Source of the DNA: Clostridia bacterium
GTDB lineage: Bacteria; Bacillota; Clostridia; UMGS1883
Length of the DNA stretch: 11,342 nucleotides
Direction: 5' to 3'
Assembly: GCA_021202495.1 (NCBI GenBank)
Contig: JAJQCX010000205.1
Coordinates: forward strand, 1 to 11,342
The translations under genes and the position numbers were made by a program. Shown here piece after piece: positions 5,406-11,342 of the stretch; the stretch's first letter is position 1; the number at the start of each line of letters is the position of its first letter. Below the pieces are notes generated by a model. It made no database searches, was not told where the DNA came from, and worked only from the letters and a program-made list of their open reading frames with translations.

Positions 5406-8030
5406 TTGAAAAACATAGATAAAACATACGAGCCGAAAAACGTGGAATCCCGGCTTTATAAAAAATGGTGCGACAGCGGCTATTTTCATGCCGAGGTCGA
5501 TTCAAAAAAGGAGCCCTACACCATCGTCATTCCCCCGCCCAACGTCACGGGTCAGCTTCACATGGGACATGCCCTCGACGAAACCCTGCAGGACATTCTC
5601 ATTCGTTTCAAGCGCATGCAAGGCTACAACGCCCTTTGGGTTCCCGGCACCGACCATGCCGGCATCGCCACGCAGATAAAGGTTGAGGAATATCTGCGCA
5701 AGGAAGAGGGCATAACGCGCTACGACCTCGGACGCGAGAAATTTCTTGACCGCGTTTGGGATTGGAAAAAGCAGTACGGCGACAGAATAATAACTCAGCT
5801 TAAAACCTTGGGCTCTTCGTGCGATTGGGAGCGTGAGCGCTTCACAATGGACGAGGGCTGCTCCAAAGCCGTGCGCGAGGTATTTGTCAACCTTTACAAC
5901 AAAGGTCTCATCTACCGCGGTTACAGAATAATCAACTGGTGCCCCAAATGCACCACCGCCCTCTCCGACGCCGAGGTTGAATATACCGAGCAGGAGGGCA
6001 GCTTCTGGCACATCAAATACCCCGTCAAGGGAGAGGAAGGCCGCTTTATCGTAATCGCCACCACGCGTCCCGAAACTATGCTCGGCGATACCGGCATTGC
6101 CGTCAACCCCGACGACGAACGCTATAAGGATCTCATCGGCAAAACTGTCATTCTTCCGCTCGTCGGACGCGAAATTCCCATCGTCGCCGACGAACACGCC
6201 GATAAGGATTTCGGAACAGGCGCAGTTAAAATAACACCCGCTCACGACCCCAACGACTTTGAAGTCGGCAAGCGCCACAATCTGTCCGTGATAAAGGTTT
6301 TGAACGACGACGCGACCATAAACGAAAACGGCGGCAAATACGAAGGTCTTGACCGCTACGAAGCGCGCCGCGCGATAGTTTCCGATTTGGAAGAGGGCGG
6401 CTGGCTTGTCAAAATTGAGCCCCACTCCCACAACGTCGGCTGCTGCTACCGCTGCGGCACGACCGTCGAACCGATAACGAGCGATCAGTGGTTCGTCAAA
6501 ATGGAGCCCCTCGCGAAGGAAGCAATCCGCGTTGTCAAGGACGGCGAAATTAAGTTCGTCCCCGAACGCTTCACTAAGACATATCTCAATTGGATGGAAA
6601 ATGTTCACGATTGGTGTATCTCCCGCCAGCTTTGGTGGGGTCACCGCATCCCCGCGTTCTATTGCCGGTCCTGCGGCGAAATGACAGTCTCCAAGGAAGA
6701 CATCACCGTTTGCCCCAAGTGCGGCGGCGCGGTGGAACAGGAAGAGGACGTTTTGGACACATGGTTCTCCTCCGCCCTTTGGCCTTTCTCCACGCTCGGC
6801 TGGCCCGAAAAAACGCCGGAATACGAATATTTTTACCCGACCTCCACATTGGTTACGGGCTATGACATCATCTTCTTCTGGGTTGCGCGCATGATTTTCT
6901 CAGGCTGCGAGCACACCGGCAAGTCCCCGTTCAACACCGTCTTTCTTCACGGTCTTGTTCGCGATTCGCAGGGGCGCAAAATGAGCAAATCCCTCGGCAA
7001 CGGCGTCGACCCGCTCGAGGTCATCGACCGCTACGGCGCGGACGCGCTCCGCTTCTCTCTCGCAACCGGCAACGCCCCCGGCAACGACATGCGCTTTTAT
7101 TGGGAAAGAGTTGAATCGAGCCGCAATTTCGCAAATAAAATTTGGAACGCGGCACGCTTCACTCTGATGAATTTAAATATTGAGGAAATCACACTTCCCC
7201 AATCCCCGCGCCTTGAGGACAAGTGGATTCTTTCCCACCTCAACACCACCGTGCGCGAGGTAACTGAAAATCTTGATAAATTCGAGCTCGGCGTCGCGCT
7301 GCAAAAGCTCTACGACTTCATTTGGGACGAATTCTGCGATTGGTATATCGAGCTTGTCAAGCCGCGCCTTTATGGCACGGACGAGGAAAGCCGCCTCAAC
7401 GCCGAGCAAACTCTTGCCTATGTTATGACAGGCTTCCTCAAGCTCCTTCATCCCTTCATGCCCTTTATCACCGAGGAAATATATTGCTCCCTTCCCACAA
7501 ACGAAGAGACAATCGTCACATCCTCCTGGCCCAAATACGACCCCTCACTTTCCTTCCCCGATGAAGAAAAGAAAATGATCGCCGTATGCGAAGCGATAAA
7601 ATCGGTGCGTAATCTTCGCACAAGCATGAACGTTCCCCCGCCAAAGAAGGCTGCCATGTACATCGTTACAAAGGACGCGTCGCTCTATACCTCCGGTTCC
7701 GTTTTCTTTGAAAAGCTCGCCGGCGCGTCAACCGTCACCGTTCTTTCGGGCGACAGCGGTATTCCCGACAACTGTGTGAACGCCGTCGCCCCCGGCGCGT
7801 CCATCTTCATGCCCACAGGCGAGCTTATCGACATTGATAAAGAACGCGAACGCCTCAATAAAGAAAAAACGCGCCTCGAAAGTGAAATCGAGCGCGTTGA
7901 AAAGAAGCTTGCAAACCAAGGCTTCATCTCCAAAGCCCCCGCCAAGCTCATCGAAGAGGAAAAATCCAAAGGCGAAAAATACCGCGAAATGTATAACACA
8001 ATCCTGGCATCAATAGAAAAATTGAATTAA
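5406..8030 (+). CDS. valS: Valyl-tRNA synthetase
   Basis: Class Ia aminoacyl-tRNA synthetase that charges tRNA-Val and hydrolyses mischarged Thr-tRNA-Val. At 874 residues it has the usual length. The ATP-binding HIGH motif is HMGH (52-55, in PPNVTGQLHMGH) and the KMSKS loop is at 525-529. The CP1 editing domain shows TTRPETMLGDT (219-229) and GTGAVKITPAHDPNDFEVG (270-288). The family signature WCISRQLWWGHRIPAF spans 403-418. Cysteine pairs WCPKC (178-182), CYRC (347-350), CRSC (420-423) and CPKC (436-439) suggest zinc knuckles. The anticodon-binding domain is about 600-740 and the tail from about 808 is the charged coiled coil typical of ValRS. The start is TTG at 5406 with AAAGGAAAGGA upstream (5385-5394). 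folC, a frequent downstream partner in Firmicutes, is absent; a terminator follows instead. Confidence 0.98.
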   Translation: MKNIDKTYEPKNVESRLYKKWCDSGYFHAEVDSKKEPYTIVIPPPNVTGQLHMGHALDETLQDILIRFKRMQGYNALWVPGTDHAGIATQIKVEEYLRKEEGITRYDLGREKFLDRVWDWKKQYGDRIITQLKTLGSSCDWERERFTMDEGCSKAVREVFVNLYNKGLIYRGYRIINWCPKCTTALSDAEVEYTEQEGSFWHIKYPVKGEEGRFIVIATTRPETMLGDTGIAVNPDDERYKDLIGKTVILPLVGREIPIVADEHADKDFGTGAVKITPAHDPNDFEVGKRHNLSVIKVLNDDATINENGGKYEGLDRYEARRAIVSDLEEGGWLVKIEPHSHNVGCCYRCGTTVEPITSDQWFVKMEPLAKEAIRVVKDGEIKFVPERFTKTYLNWMENVHDWCISRQLWWGHRIPAFYCRSCGEMTVSKEDITVCPKCGGAVEQEEDVLDTWFSSALWPFSTLGWPEKTPEYEYFYPTSTLVTGYDIIFFWVARMIFSGCEHTGKSPFNTVFLHGLVRDSQGRKMSKSLGNGVDPLEVIDRYGADALRFSLATGNAPGNDMRFYWERVESSRNFANKIWNAARFTLMNLNIEEITLPQSPRLEDKWILSHLNTTVREVTENLDKFELGVALQKLYDFIWDEFCDWYIELVKPRLYGTDEESRLNAEQTLAYVMTGFLKLLHPFMPFITEEIYCSLPTNEETIVTSSWPKYDPSLSFPDEEKKMIAVCEAIKSVRNLRTSMNVPPPKKAAMYIVTKDASLYTSGSVFFEKLAGASTVTVLSGDSGIPDNCVNAVAPGASIFMPTGELIDIDKERERLNKEKTRLESEIERVEKKLANQGFISKAPAKLIEEEKSKGEKYREMYNTILASIEKLN

Positions 8031-8035
8031 CTCAG

Positions 8036-8079
8036 AAACCCCCGACCGCTGATTTCACGCAATCGGGGGTTTATTGTTC
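8036..8079 (+). terminator. Rho-independent terminator after valS
   Basis: AAACCCCCGA (8036-8045) pairs perfectly with TCGGGGGTTT (8063-8072) around a 17-base loop, six bases after the valS stop codon. The T-run is imperfect (TTTATTGTT), but the G/C-rich stem and the position make it a good terminator. Confidence 0.85.
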
Positions 8080-8141
8080 TCTTCGGCATCCAATACTTGT
8101 TGTTCGGCCAAAAATCAGCCCGCAATCTGCCACCTCACTAT

Positions 8142-8306
8142 AAACCGCGACCACGCAATAAATTCCCTCACTGCATTACCGCGCGAAAACGGCGCAGCGC
8201 GGCACGCTTGCCCGCCCGCGGTTTCCCACTCTTTGCAAATCGCGACCGCAATTTAAATTCCCCCGCCATACTGCCTCGCGAATACGGCTCAAGCGGCACG
8301 CTTGCC
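8142..8306. repeat. Two imperfect direct repeats of about 70 bp in the valS-DUF1385 gap
   Basis: Unit 1 is 8142-8212 and unit 2 is 8237-8306. Both start with AAAYCGCGACC, continue through CGCAAT and AAATTCCC, share a CGCGAAWACGGC block and end with the identical GCGGCACGCTTGCC. Unit 2 contains a perfect hairpin CAAGCG-GCA-CGCTTG (8290-8304); the corresponding place in unit 1 is degenerate. The 361-base stretch 8031-8391 otherwise holds only the valS terminator and the next promoter. Open frames crossing it have no ribosome site and Arg/Pro-rich low-complexity products, so I treat the stretch as non-coding. It looks like a decayed interspersed repeat family. Confidence 0.6.
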
Positions 8307-8334
8307 TGTACACAAAAAGTTTACTATTATTAAC

Positions 8335-8363
8335 TTGAATATTGTCGCATTAAATGATATAGT
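8335..8363 (+). promoter_or_regulatory. Sigma-A promoter of the DUF1385-prmC operon
   Basis: TTGAAT (8335-8340) and TATAGT (8358-8363) are separated by exactly 17 bases, about 30 bases before the start codon at 8392. It lies just downstream of the direct repeats. Confidence 0.78.
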
Positions 8364-8391
8364 AGAAGAGCTAAGATAGGAGATGGTTCAC

Positions 8392-9366
8392 ATGAAAAAG
8401 GATAAAAACGAACCGCAGCAGCATATCACGTCCATCGGCGGCAGCGCCGTCATGGAAGGGGTTATGATGCGCGGTCCGAAGGAGATCGCCACCGCCGTCC
8501 GCAAGAGCGATGGGGAAATTGTTATAGACAAAAAGCCCGTTTCGAGCCTCGTGACGAAATATCATGTCAACAAAATCCCGATTGTGCGCGGCATTTTTTC
8601 GTTTTTCGACTCAATGATATCGAGCATGAAGTCGCTCATGTACAGCGCGGATTTTATCGAGCTTGAAGACGACGAGGAAACCGAGTCGAAATTTGACAAA
8701 TGGCTCACCGACAAATTCGGCGACAAGGTCAAGGACATTGTCATTTATTTTTCCGTTTTTGTCGCAATTATTTTCTCTGTCGGGGTCTTCATGCTTTTGC
8801 CATACTTTTTTGCCCGCTTCCTCGGCATTTTCATCGAAAGCGGCGTCGTAAAAACGCTCATTGAGGGCGCGTTTAAAATTGTTCTTTTCCTCGGCTACAT
8901 TCTTCTTGTCTCCCAAATGGAGGACATTAAGCGTGTGTTCCAATACCACGGCGCGGAGCATAAGACCATTTTTTGCTACGAAAACGGACTTCCGCTCACT
9001 CCCGAAAACGCGGCTAAAATGTCGCGCCTTCACCCGCGCTGCGGCACAAGCTTTCTTCTCTATGTAATGGTTATCAGCATCATTTTGTTCGCCCTCGTAT
9101 CCAAGGTTTCGTGGGGCGAAGGCGTCGCGGGCTTCTTCATCGGTTTGGGCATAAGGCTCTTGCTTTTGCCCATCGTTTCGGGTCTTTCCTATGAAATTAT
9201 CCGCCTTGCGGGCAGAAGTCAAAACGTCGTGGTGTGCGCTCTCAGCAAGCCCGGTCTTTGGCTTCAGCGCATCACAACGCGCGAGCCCGACCTTGAGCAA
9301 TTGGAGGTTGCAATCGCCGCAATGAGCGCCGTTCTCACCGGCAACAAAGAGGATGATAAATGGTGA
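8392..9366 (+). CDS. DUF1385 membrane protein (YqhQ-like)
   Basis: Conserved Firmicute membrane protein of the DUF1385 family (Bacillus YqhQ), whose biochemical role is not established as far as I know; a metal-dependent activity has been suggested from its conserved His/Cys/Glu residues. Family signatures are GGSAVMEGVMMRGP (16-29), YHGAEHK (185-191) and LHPRCGTSF (213-221), ending with LQRITTREPD (291-300). Membrane segments are about 115-145, 160-176, 220-236 and 245-262. I chose the ATG at 8392, giving 324 residues, because AGGAG (8378-8382) is nine bases before it but directly abuts the alternative ATG at 8383. The gene overlaps prmC by seven bases, an arrangement frequent in Clostridia, where the pair usually sits near rpmE and prfA. 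Confidence 0.92.
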   Translation: MKKDKNEPQQHITSIGGSAVMEGVMMRGPKEIATAVRKSDGEIVIDKKPVSSLVTKYHVNKIPIVRGIFSFFDSMISSMKSLMYSADFIELEDDEETESKFDKWLTDKFGDKVKDIVIYFSVFVAIIFSVGVFMLLPYFFARFLGIFIESGVVKTLIEGAFKIVLFLGYILLVSQMEDIKRVFQYHGAEHKTIFCYENGLPLTPENAAKMSRLHPRCGTSFLLYVMVISIILFALVSKVSWGEGVAGFFIGLGIRLLLLPIVSGLSYEIIRLAGRSQNVVVCALSKPGLWLQRITTREPDLEQLEVAIAAMSAVLTGNKEDDKW

Positions 9367-10175
9367 GCCTTGTCAATAAATATTACGCACTTTTATCAGG
9401 CTTTACGGAAACGCCCCTGCAGGATGCAAGGGCGCTTTTGTCGTATGTGTTACAAAGCGACGCCCTTCTCGTCTGGCGCGATTTGACGCACGATGAAGAG
9501 CAAAAAATGCTCTCTCTCATCGAAAAACGCAAAACCGGCATCCCCATCGCCTACCTTGTCGGCGAAAAGGAATTTATGTCCCTCCCATTTTTCGTAAATG
9601 AGCACACGCTCATTCCCCGCCCCGACACCGAAACGCTTGTCGAAGAACTCATCGACCTTTTTAAGGATAAATCACCACGCATTCTCGACCTTTGCTGCGG
9701 CACGGGCTGCATCGGCATTTCCCTTGCGCACTTCATTCCGCAATCCAACGTCACCATGCTCGACGTTTCGCCCGAAGCGCTCGAAATCGCGGAGAAAAAC
9801 ATCCTCCGTCATCATTTATCAAACCGCGTCCGCGTAAAGCTCAGCGACGTTCTGAAAGACGAAATCGAAGACAAATACGATCTCATTGTCTCAAACCCGC
9901 CATATATCGAAACCGAAACGCTCCAAACCCTTGACGTTTCAAAGCACGAACCCATTTTAGCCCTCGACGGCGGCAGTGACGGACTCAACTTCTACCGTGT
10001 TATCATTCCCAAGGCTGCCGCATCTCTCACGCCCTGCGGCACTCTCGCCTTTGAGATTGGCTATAACCAGGGGCAATCCGTCCCCGCACTTCTGAGCCCG
10101 TATTTTAAGGATGTGACGCTCAAACAGGACTTAAGCGGCAACGACCGCGTCGTAATCGCTCAAAACCCAATATAA
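9360..10175 (+). CDS. prmC: Peptide chain release factor N5-glutamine methyltransferase
   Basis: PrmC (HemK) transfers a methyl group from S-adenosylmethionine to the glutamine of the GGQ motif of release factors RF1 and RF2, improving termination. The 271 residues fit the family. The N-terminal helical domain (about 1-75) recognises the release factor. IPRPDTE (85-91), the SAM-binding LDLCCGTGCIGIS (109-121), the acidic end of strand 2 (MLDVS, 133-137) and the catalytic NPPY (179-182) are all present, as is the late FEIGYNQG segment (231-238). The ATG at 9360 overlaps the DUF1385 gene by seven bases; GTG at 9363 is an alternative start. Translation is probably coupled. Its substrate gene prfA, a common neighbour, is not downstream; a terminator follows at once. 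Confidence 0.96.
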   Translation: MVSLVNKYYALLSGFTETPLQDARALLSYVLQSDALLVWRDLTHDEEQKMLSLIEKRKTGIPIAYLVGEKEFMSLPFFVNEHTLIPRPDTETLVEELIDLFKDKSPRILDLCCGTGCIGISLAHFIPQSNVTMLDVSPEALEIAEKNILRHHLSNRVRVKLSDVLKDEIEDKYDLIVSNPPYIETETLQTLDVSKHEPILALDGGSDGLNFYRVIIPKAAASLTPCGTLAFEIGYNQGQSVPALLSPYFKDVTLKQDLSGNDRVVIAQNPI

Positions 10176-10178
10176 CGG

Positions 10179-10214
10179 AAACGACGGCATTTCTCACAAT
10201 GCCGCCGTTTTTTT
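10179..10214 (+). terminator. Rho-independent terminator after prmC
   Basis: Arms 10179-10191 and 10198-10210 pair with one A/C mismatch around a 6-base TCTCAC loop, followed by a T-run to 10214. It starts three bases after the prmC stop codon. The converging BFD gene ends 12 bases beyond it, so it may act in both directions, though the minus-strand T-run is weaker. Confidence 0.93.
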
Positions 10215-10225
10215 ATGTACGCTTA

Positions 10226-10453
10226 CTATTTGCAGGAATTGTCCTCTTTCGCCTCATAGCCGTACATAGCGTCCGATATAATCTTCATAATCTTGTCGTG
10301 GCAGCCGCCGCACCCTGTCGAACAGTGGCTTATCTTCTGCACATCCTCAAACGCGCTCGTCACATCGTCAAAATGATCCAGCCCGTGAAGCGCATCCAAA
10401 ATATCGTTGTAGCTTACCTGCTTGCAATTACATACCATAAAATTCGCCGTCAT
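10226..10453 (-). CDS. BFD-like [2Fe-2S]-binding protein
   Basis: Small 75-residue protein of the BFD type (bacterioferritin-associated ferredoxin-like), expected to bind one [2Fe-2S] cluster through Cys8, Cys10, Cys48 and Cys51 (VCNCKQV and TGCGGCHDKI), the usual CxC plus CxxC arrangement. Between them lie the helices that shape the fold (SYNDILDAL, FDDVTSAFEDVQ). Two more cysteines, Cys44 and Cys74, are extra. In other systems BFD domains serve iron release from bacterioferritin or as parts of nitrite reductase and NifU; here no ferritin or redox partner adjoins, so the role is open. The ATG at 10453 has an excellent GGAGGTGA six bases upstream (10467-10460) and its own promoter. Confidence 0.88.
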   Translation of the reverse strand: MTANFMVCNCKQVSYNDILDALHGLDHFDDVTSAFEDVQKISHCSTGCGGCHDKIMKIISDAMYGYEAKEDNSCK

Positions 10454-10493
10454 TATCCGTCACCTCCGAAAATCGCTAAATTCCTATATCATA

Positions 10494-10522
10494 AGAATAT
10501 CACTGTTTTATAAAAAAGTCAA
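10494..10522 (-). promoter_or_regulatory. Promoter of the BFD-like gene
   Basis: On the minus strand TTGACT (10522-10517) is followed after 17 bases by TATTCT (10499-10494), with a TG one base before the -10 (extended -10). It lies about 40 bases upstream of the start. The -10 is four of six, so the call is moderate. Confidence 0.65.
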
Positions 10523-10570
10523 TGCGTGTCACCAAAAATTCCGCTCGGATTGCAGCTTCCATTGCGAGAT

Positions 10571-10605
10571 AATGTTCAAACAAACCACAAAAAGAAATGT
10601 TCAAA
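10571..10605 (+). repeat. Direct repeat AATGTTCAAA ahead of the recombinase promoter
   Basis: The ten-base AATGTTCAAA occurs exactly twice, at 10571-10580 and 10596-10605, 25 bases apart. The second copy ends just before the extended -10 box, so a protein bound there would affect transcription of the recombinase. It could be a regulator site or a recombinase-binding site; neither can be proven here. Confidence 0.5.
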
Positions 10606-10607
10606 TA

Positions 10608-10616
10608 TGATATAAT
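10608..10616 (+). promoter_or_regulatory. Extended -10 promoter of the recombinase gene
   Basis: TGATATAAT combines a perfect TATAAT (10611-10616) with an extended-10 TG. No good -35 hexamer lies 16-18 bases upstream, which is common for extended -10 promoters or those that need an activator. Confidence 0.65.
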
Positions 10617-10649
10617 ATTTTTCGAAACAAATAACTAGGAGGAATGTTT

Positions 10650-11252
10650 ATGATATACGGATATGTGCGAGTATCCACAAAAGAACAAAATGAGGACAGA
10701 CAAGTTGTTGCTATGCAGGCGCGCGGTATTCCGCCAAAAAATATTTATATCGACAAGCAAAGCGGCAAAGACTTTAATCGACGTCAGTATAAAAAAATTT
10801 TCAAACTGCTTAAAGAAAACGACTTGCTTGTCATCAAAAGCATTGACAGACTTGGTCGAAACTATAATGAAATCACAGAGCAGTGGCGCTTGATTACAAA
10901 AGTAAAAAGAGCAGATATTATGGTCATTGATATGCCCGCACTTGATACAAGGCGTGAAAAAAATCTGCTCGGCAGTTTTCTGAGTGACATCGTTCTTCAG
11001 ATTTTGAGCTTTGTCGCCGAAAATGAAAAAGATAACATAAAGCAGCGACAAGCCGAAGGCATTTCGGCAGCCAAAGCAAAAGGCGTTAAATTCGGAAGAC
11101 CGCAAAAACCCCTTCCGGACAACTTCTATGAAGTTCATAACCGATGGAGAAACAAAAAAATCTCCTTGAAAGAAGCCGCTGCAGAATGCGGCATGCCACC
11201 CACAACTTTCTTCAACAAGGCGGAACAATTTGAAACGTCTTTTTTTAAGTAA
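10650..11252 (+). CDS. Small serine recombinase (resolvase/invertase family)
   Basis: Site-specific recombinase of the small serine resolvase/invertase type, 200 residues. It begins IYGYVRVSTKEQNEDRQ with nucleophile Ser9 and Arg7; DRLGR (66-70) supplies two further active-site arginines. The long E-helix region runs about 105-140, followed by GVKFGRP (145-151), where family members enter the DNA minor groove, and a C-terminal helix-turn-helix about 165-192. At the position of gamma-delta Arg119 (family 'ER') it has Lys127 (NEK). The ATG at 10650 lies seven bases after AGGAGG (10637-10642); the upstream ATG at 10644 would be too close to it. The gene is visibly richer in A/T than its neighbours and uses AGA and CGA for Arg, unlike the CGC/CGT-biased housekeeping genes, which suggests acquisition. 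No transposase or phage genes accompany it in the window. Confidence 0.9.
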   Translation: MIYGYVRVSTKEQNEDRQVVAMQARGIPPKNIYIDKQSGKDFNRRQYKKIFKLLKENDLLVIKSIDRLGRNYNEITEQWRLITKVKRADIMVIDMPALDTRREKNLLGSFLSDIVLQILSFVAENEKDNIKQRQAEGISAAKAKGVKFGRPQKPLPDNFYEVHNRWRNKKISLKEAAAECGMPPTTFFNKAEQFETSFFK

Positions 11253-11253
11253 T

Positions 11254-11289
11254 AAAAAAATCGAAAAAGTATACATTTTCGATTTTTTT
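11254..11289 (+). terminator. Rho-independent terminator after the recombinase gene
   Basis: A 14-pair perfect but A/T-rich stem (11254-11267 with 11276-11289) around an 8-base loop, ending in seven T, lies one base after the stop codon. Being symmetric in A and T runs it can work in both directions. In the remaining bases to 11342 I see nothing further. Confidence 0.85.
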
Positions 11290-11342
11290 GTACAAATTCA
11301 ATAAAGCTTTTATTTATCCTTATTATATACAACGTCTTTAAA

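Noticed and set aside
5502..6644. 380-codon minus-strand open frame inside valS
   Set aside because: It is fully antisense to conserved ValRS motifs, has no ribosome site and its Val/Ala/Gly/Phe-rich product is typical of antisense shadows of C-ending codons.
8097..8333. 78-codon open frame across the repeat region, and the overlapping frame 8074-8256
   Set aside because: No ribosome site, Arg/Pro-rich product, and it is built from the direct-repeat DNA; more likely non-coding.
8611..9300. 229-codon minus-strand open frame inside the DUF1385 gene
   Set aside because: Antisense to a conserved membrane protein; no supporting start signals.
10635..11276. 213-codon minus-strand open frame opposite the recombinase
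   Set aside because: The plus strand carries the complete serine recombinase with a strong ribosome site; the minus frame crosses the terminator.
1..11342. CRISPR array, tRNA or rRNA genes
   Set aside because: No regularly spaced short repeats and no tRNA-like or rRNA-like conserved sequence were seen on either strand.

Overview
The window looks like chromosomal DNA from a member of the Bacillota, most likely class Clostridia and probably an uncultured gut-type lineage. The evidence is consistent. Shine-Dalgarno sites are strong GGAGG-type and promoters are sigma-A-like with 17-bp spacers. The genes include an EndoAI/EndoA-type mazEF pair, a DUF1385 (YqhQ-like) gene next to prmC, and a class A penicillin-binding protein with an acidic Ser/Thr/Pro-rich tail. 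Three genes start at TTG (2391, 3390, 5406). Codons are strongly C-ending in most genes.

Layout. 57-2372: class A penicillin-binding protein. 2391-2861: small two-helix membrane protein of DUF6106-like appearance, probably in the same operon. 3115-3734: mazE-mazF toxin-antitoxin pair with its own strong promoter and a 4-base TTGA stop/start overlap. 3830-4249: small exported protein of unknown function, closed by a strong terminator. 5211-4441 (minus): SDR oxidoreductase, followed by a previously hidden 41-codon ORF (4435-4310) whose stop codon lies against the shared terminator. 5406-8030: valyl-tRNA synthetase, divergent from the SDR gene. 8031-8391: non-coding stretch with a terminator and two imperfect direct repeats of about 70 bp. 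8392-10175: DUF1385 membrane protein and PrmC, overlapping by 7 bases. 10453-10226 (minus): BFD-type [2Fe-2S] protein. 10650-11252: small serine recombinase that is visibly more A/T-rich than its neighbours.

Most of the window is housekeeping: cell-wall synthesis, tRNA charging, release-factor methylation and redox enzymes. The accessory pieces are mazEF, the lone serine recombinase and the interspersed-looking repeat. I see no convincing new multi-gene defence or mobile system. The items most worth a second look are the 41-codon ORF at 4310-4435, the exported family with the PGSEDDPL motif, the duplicated intergenic repeat at 8142-8306, and the recombinase with a Lys where the family normally has a catalytic-site Arg and with direct repeats over its promoter.
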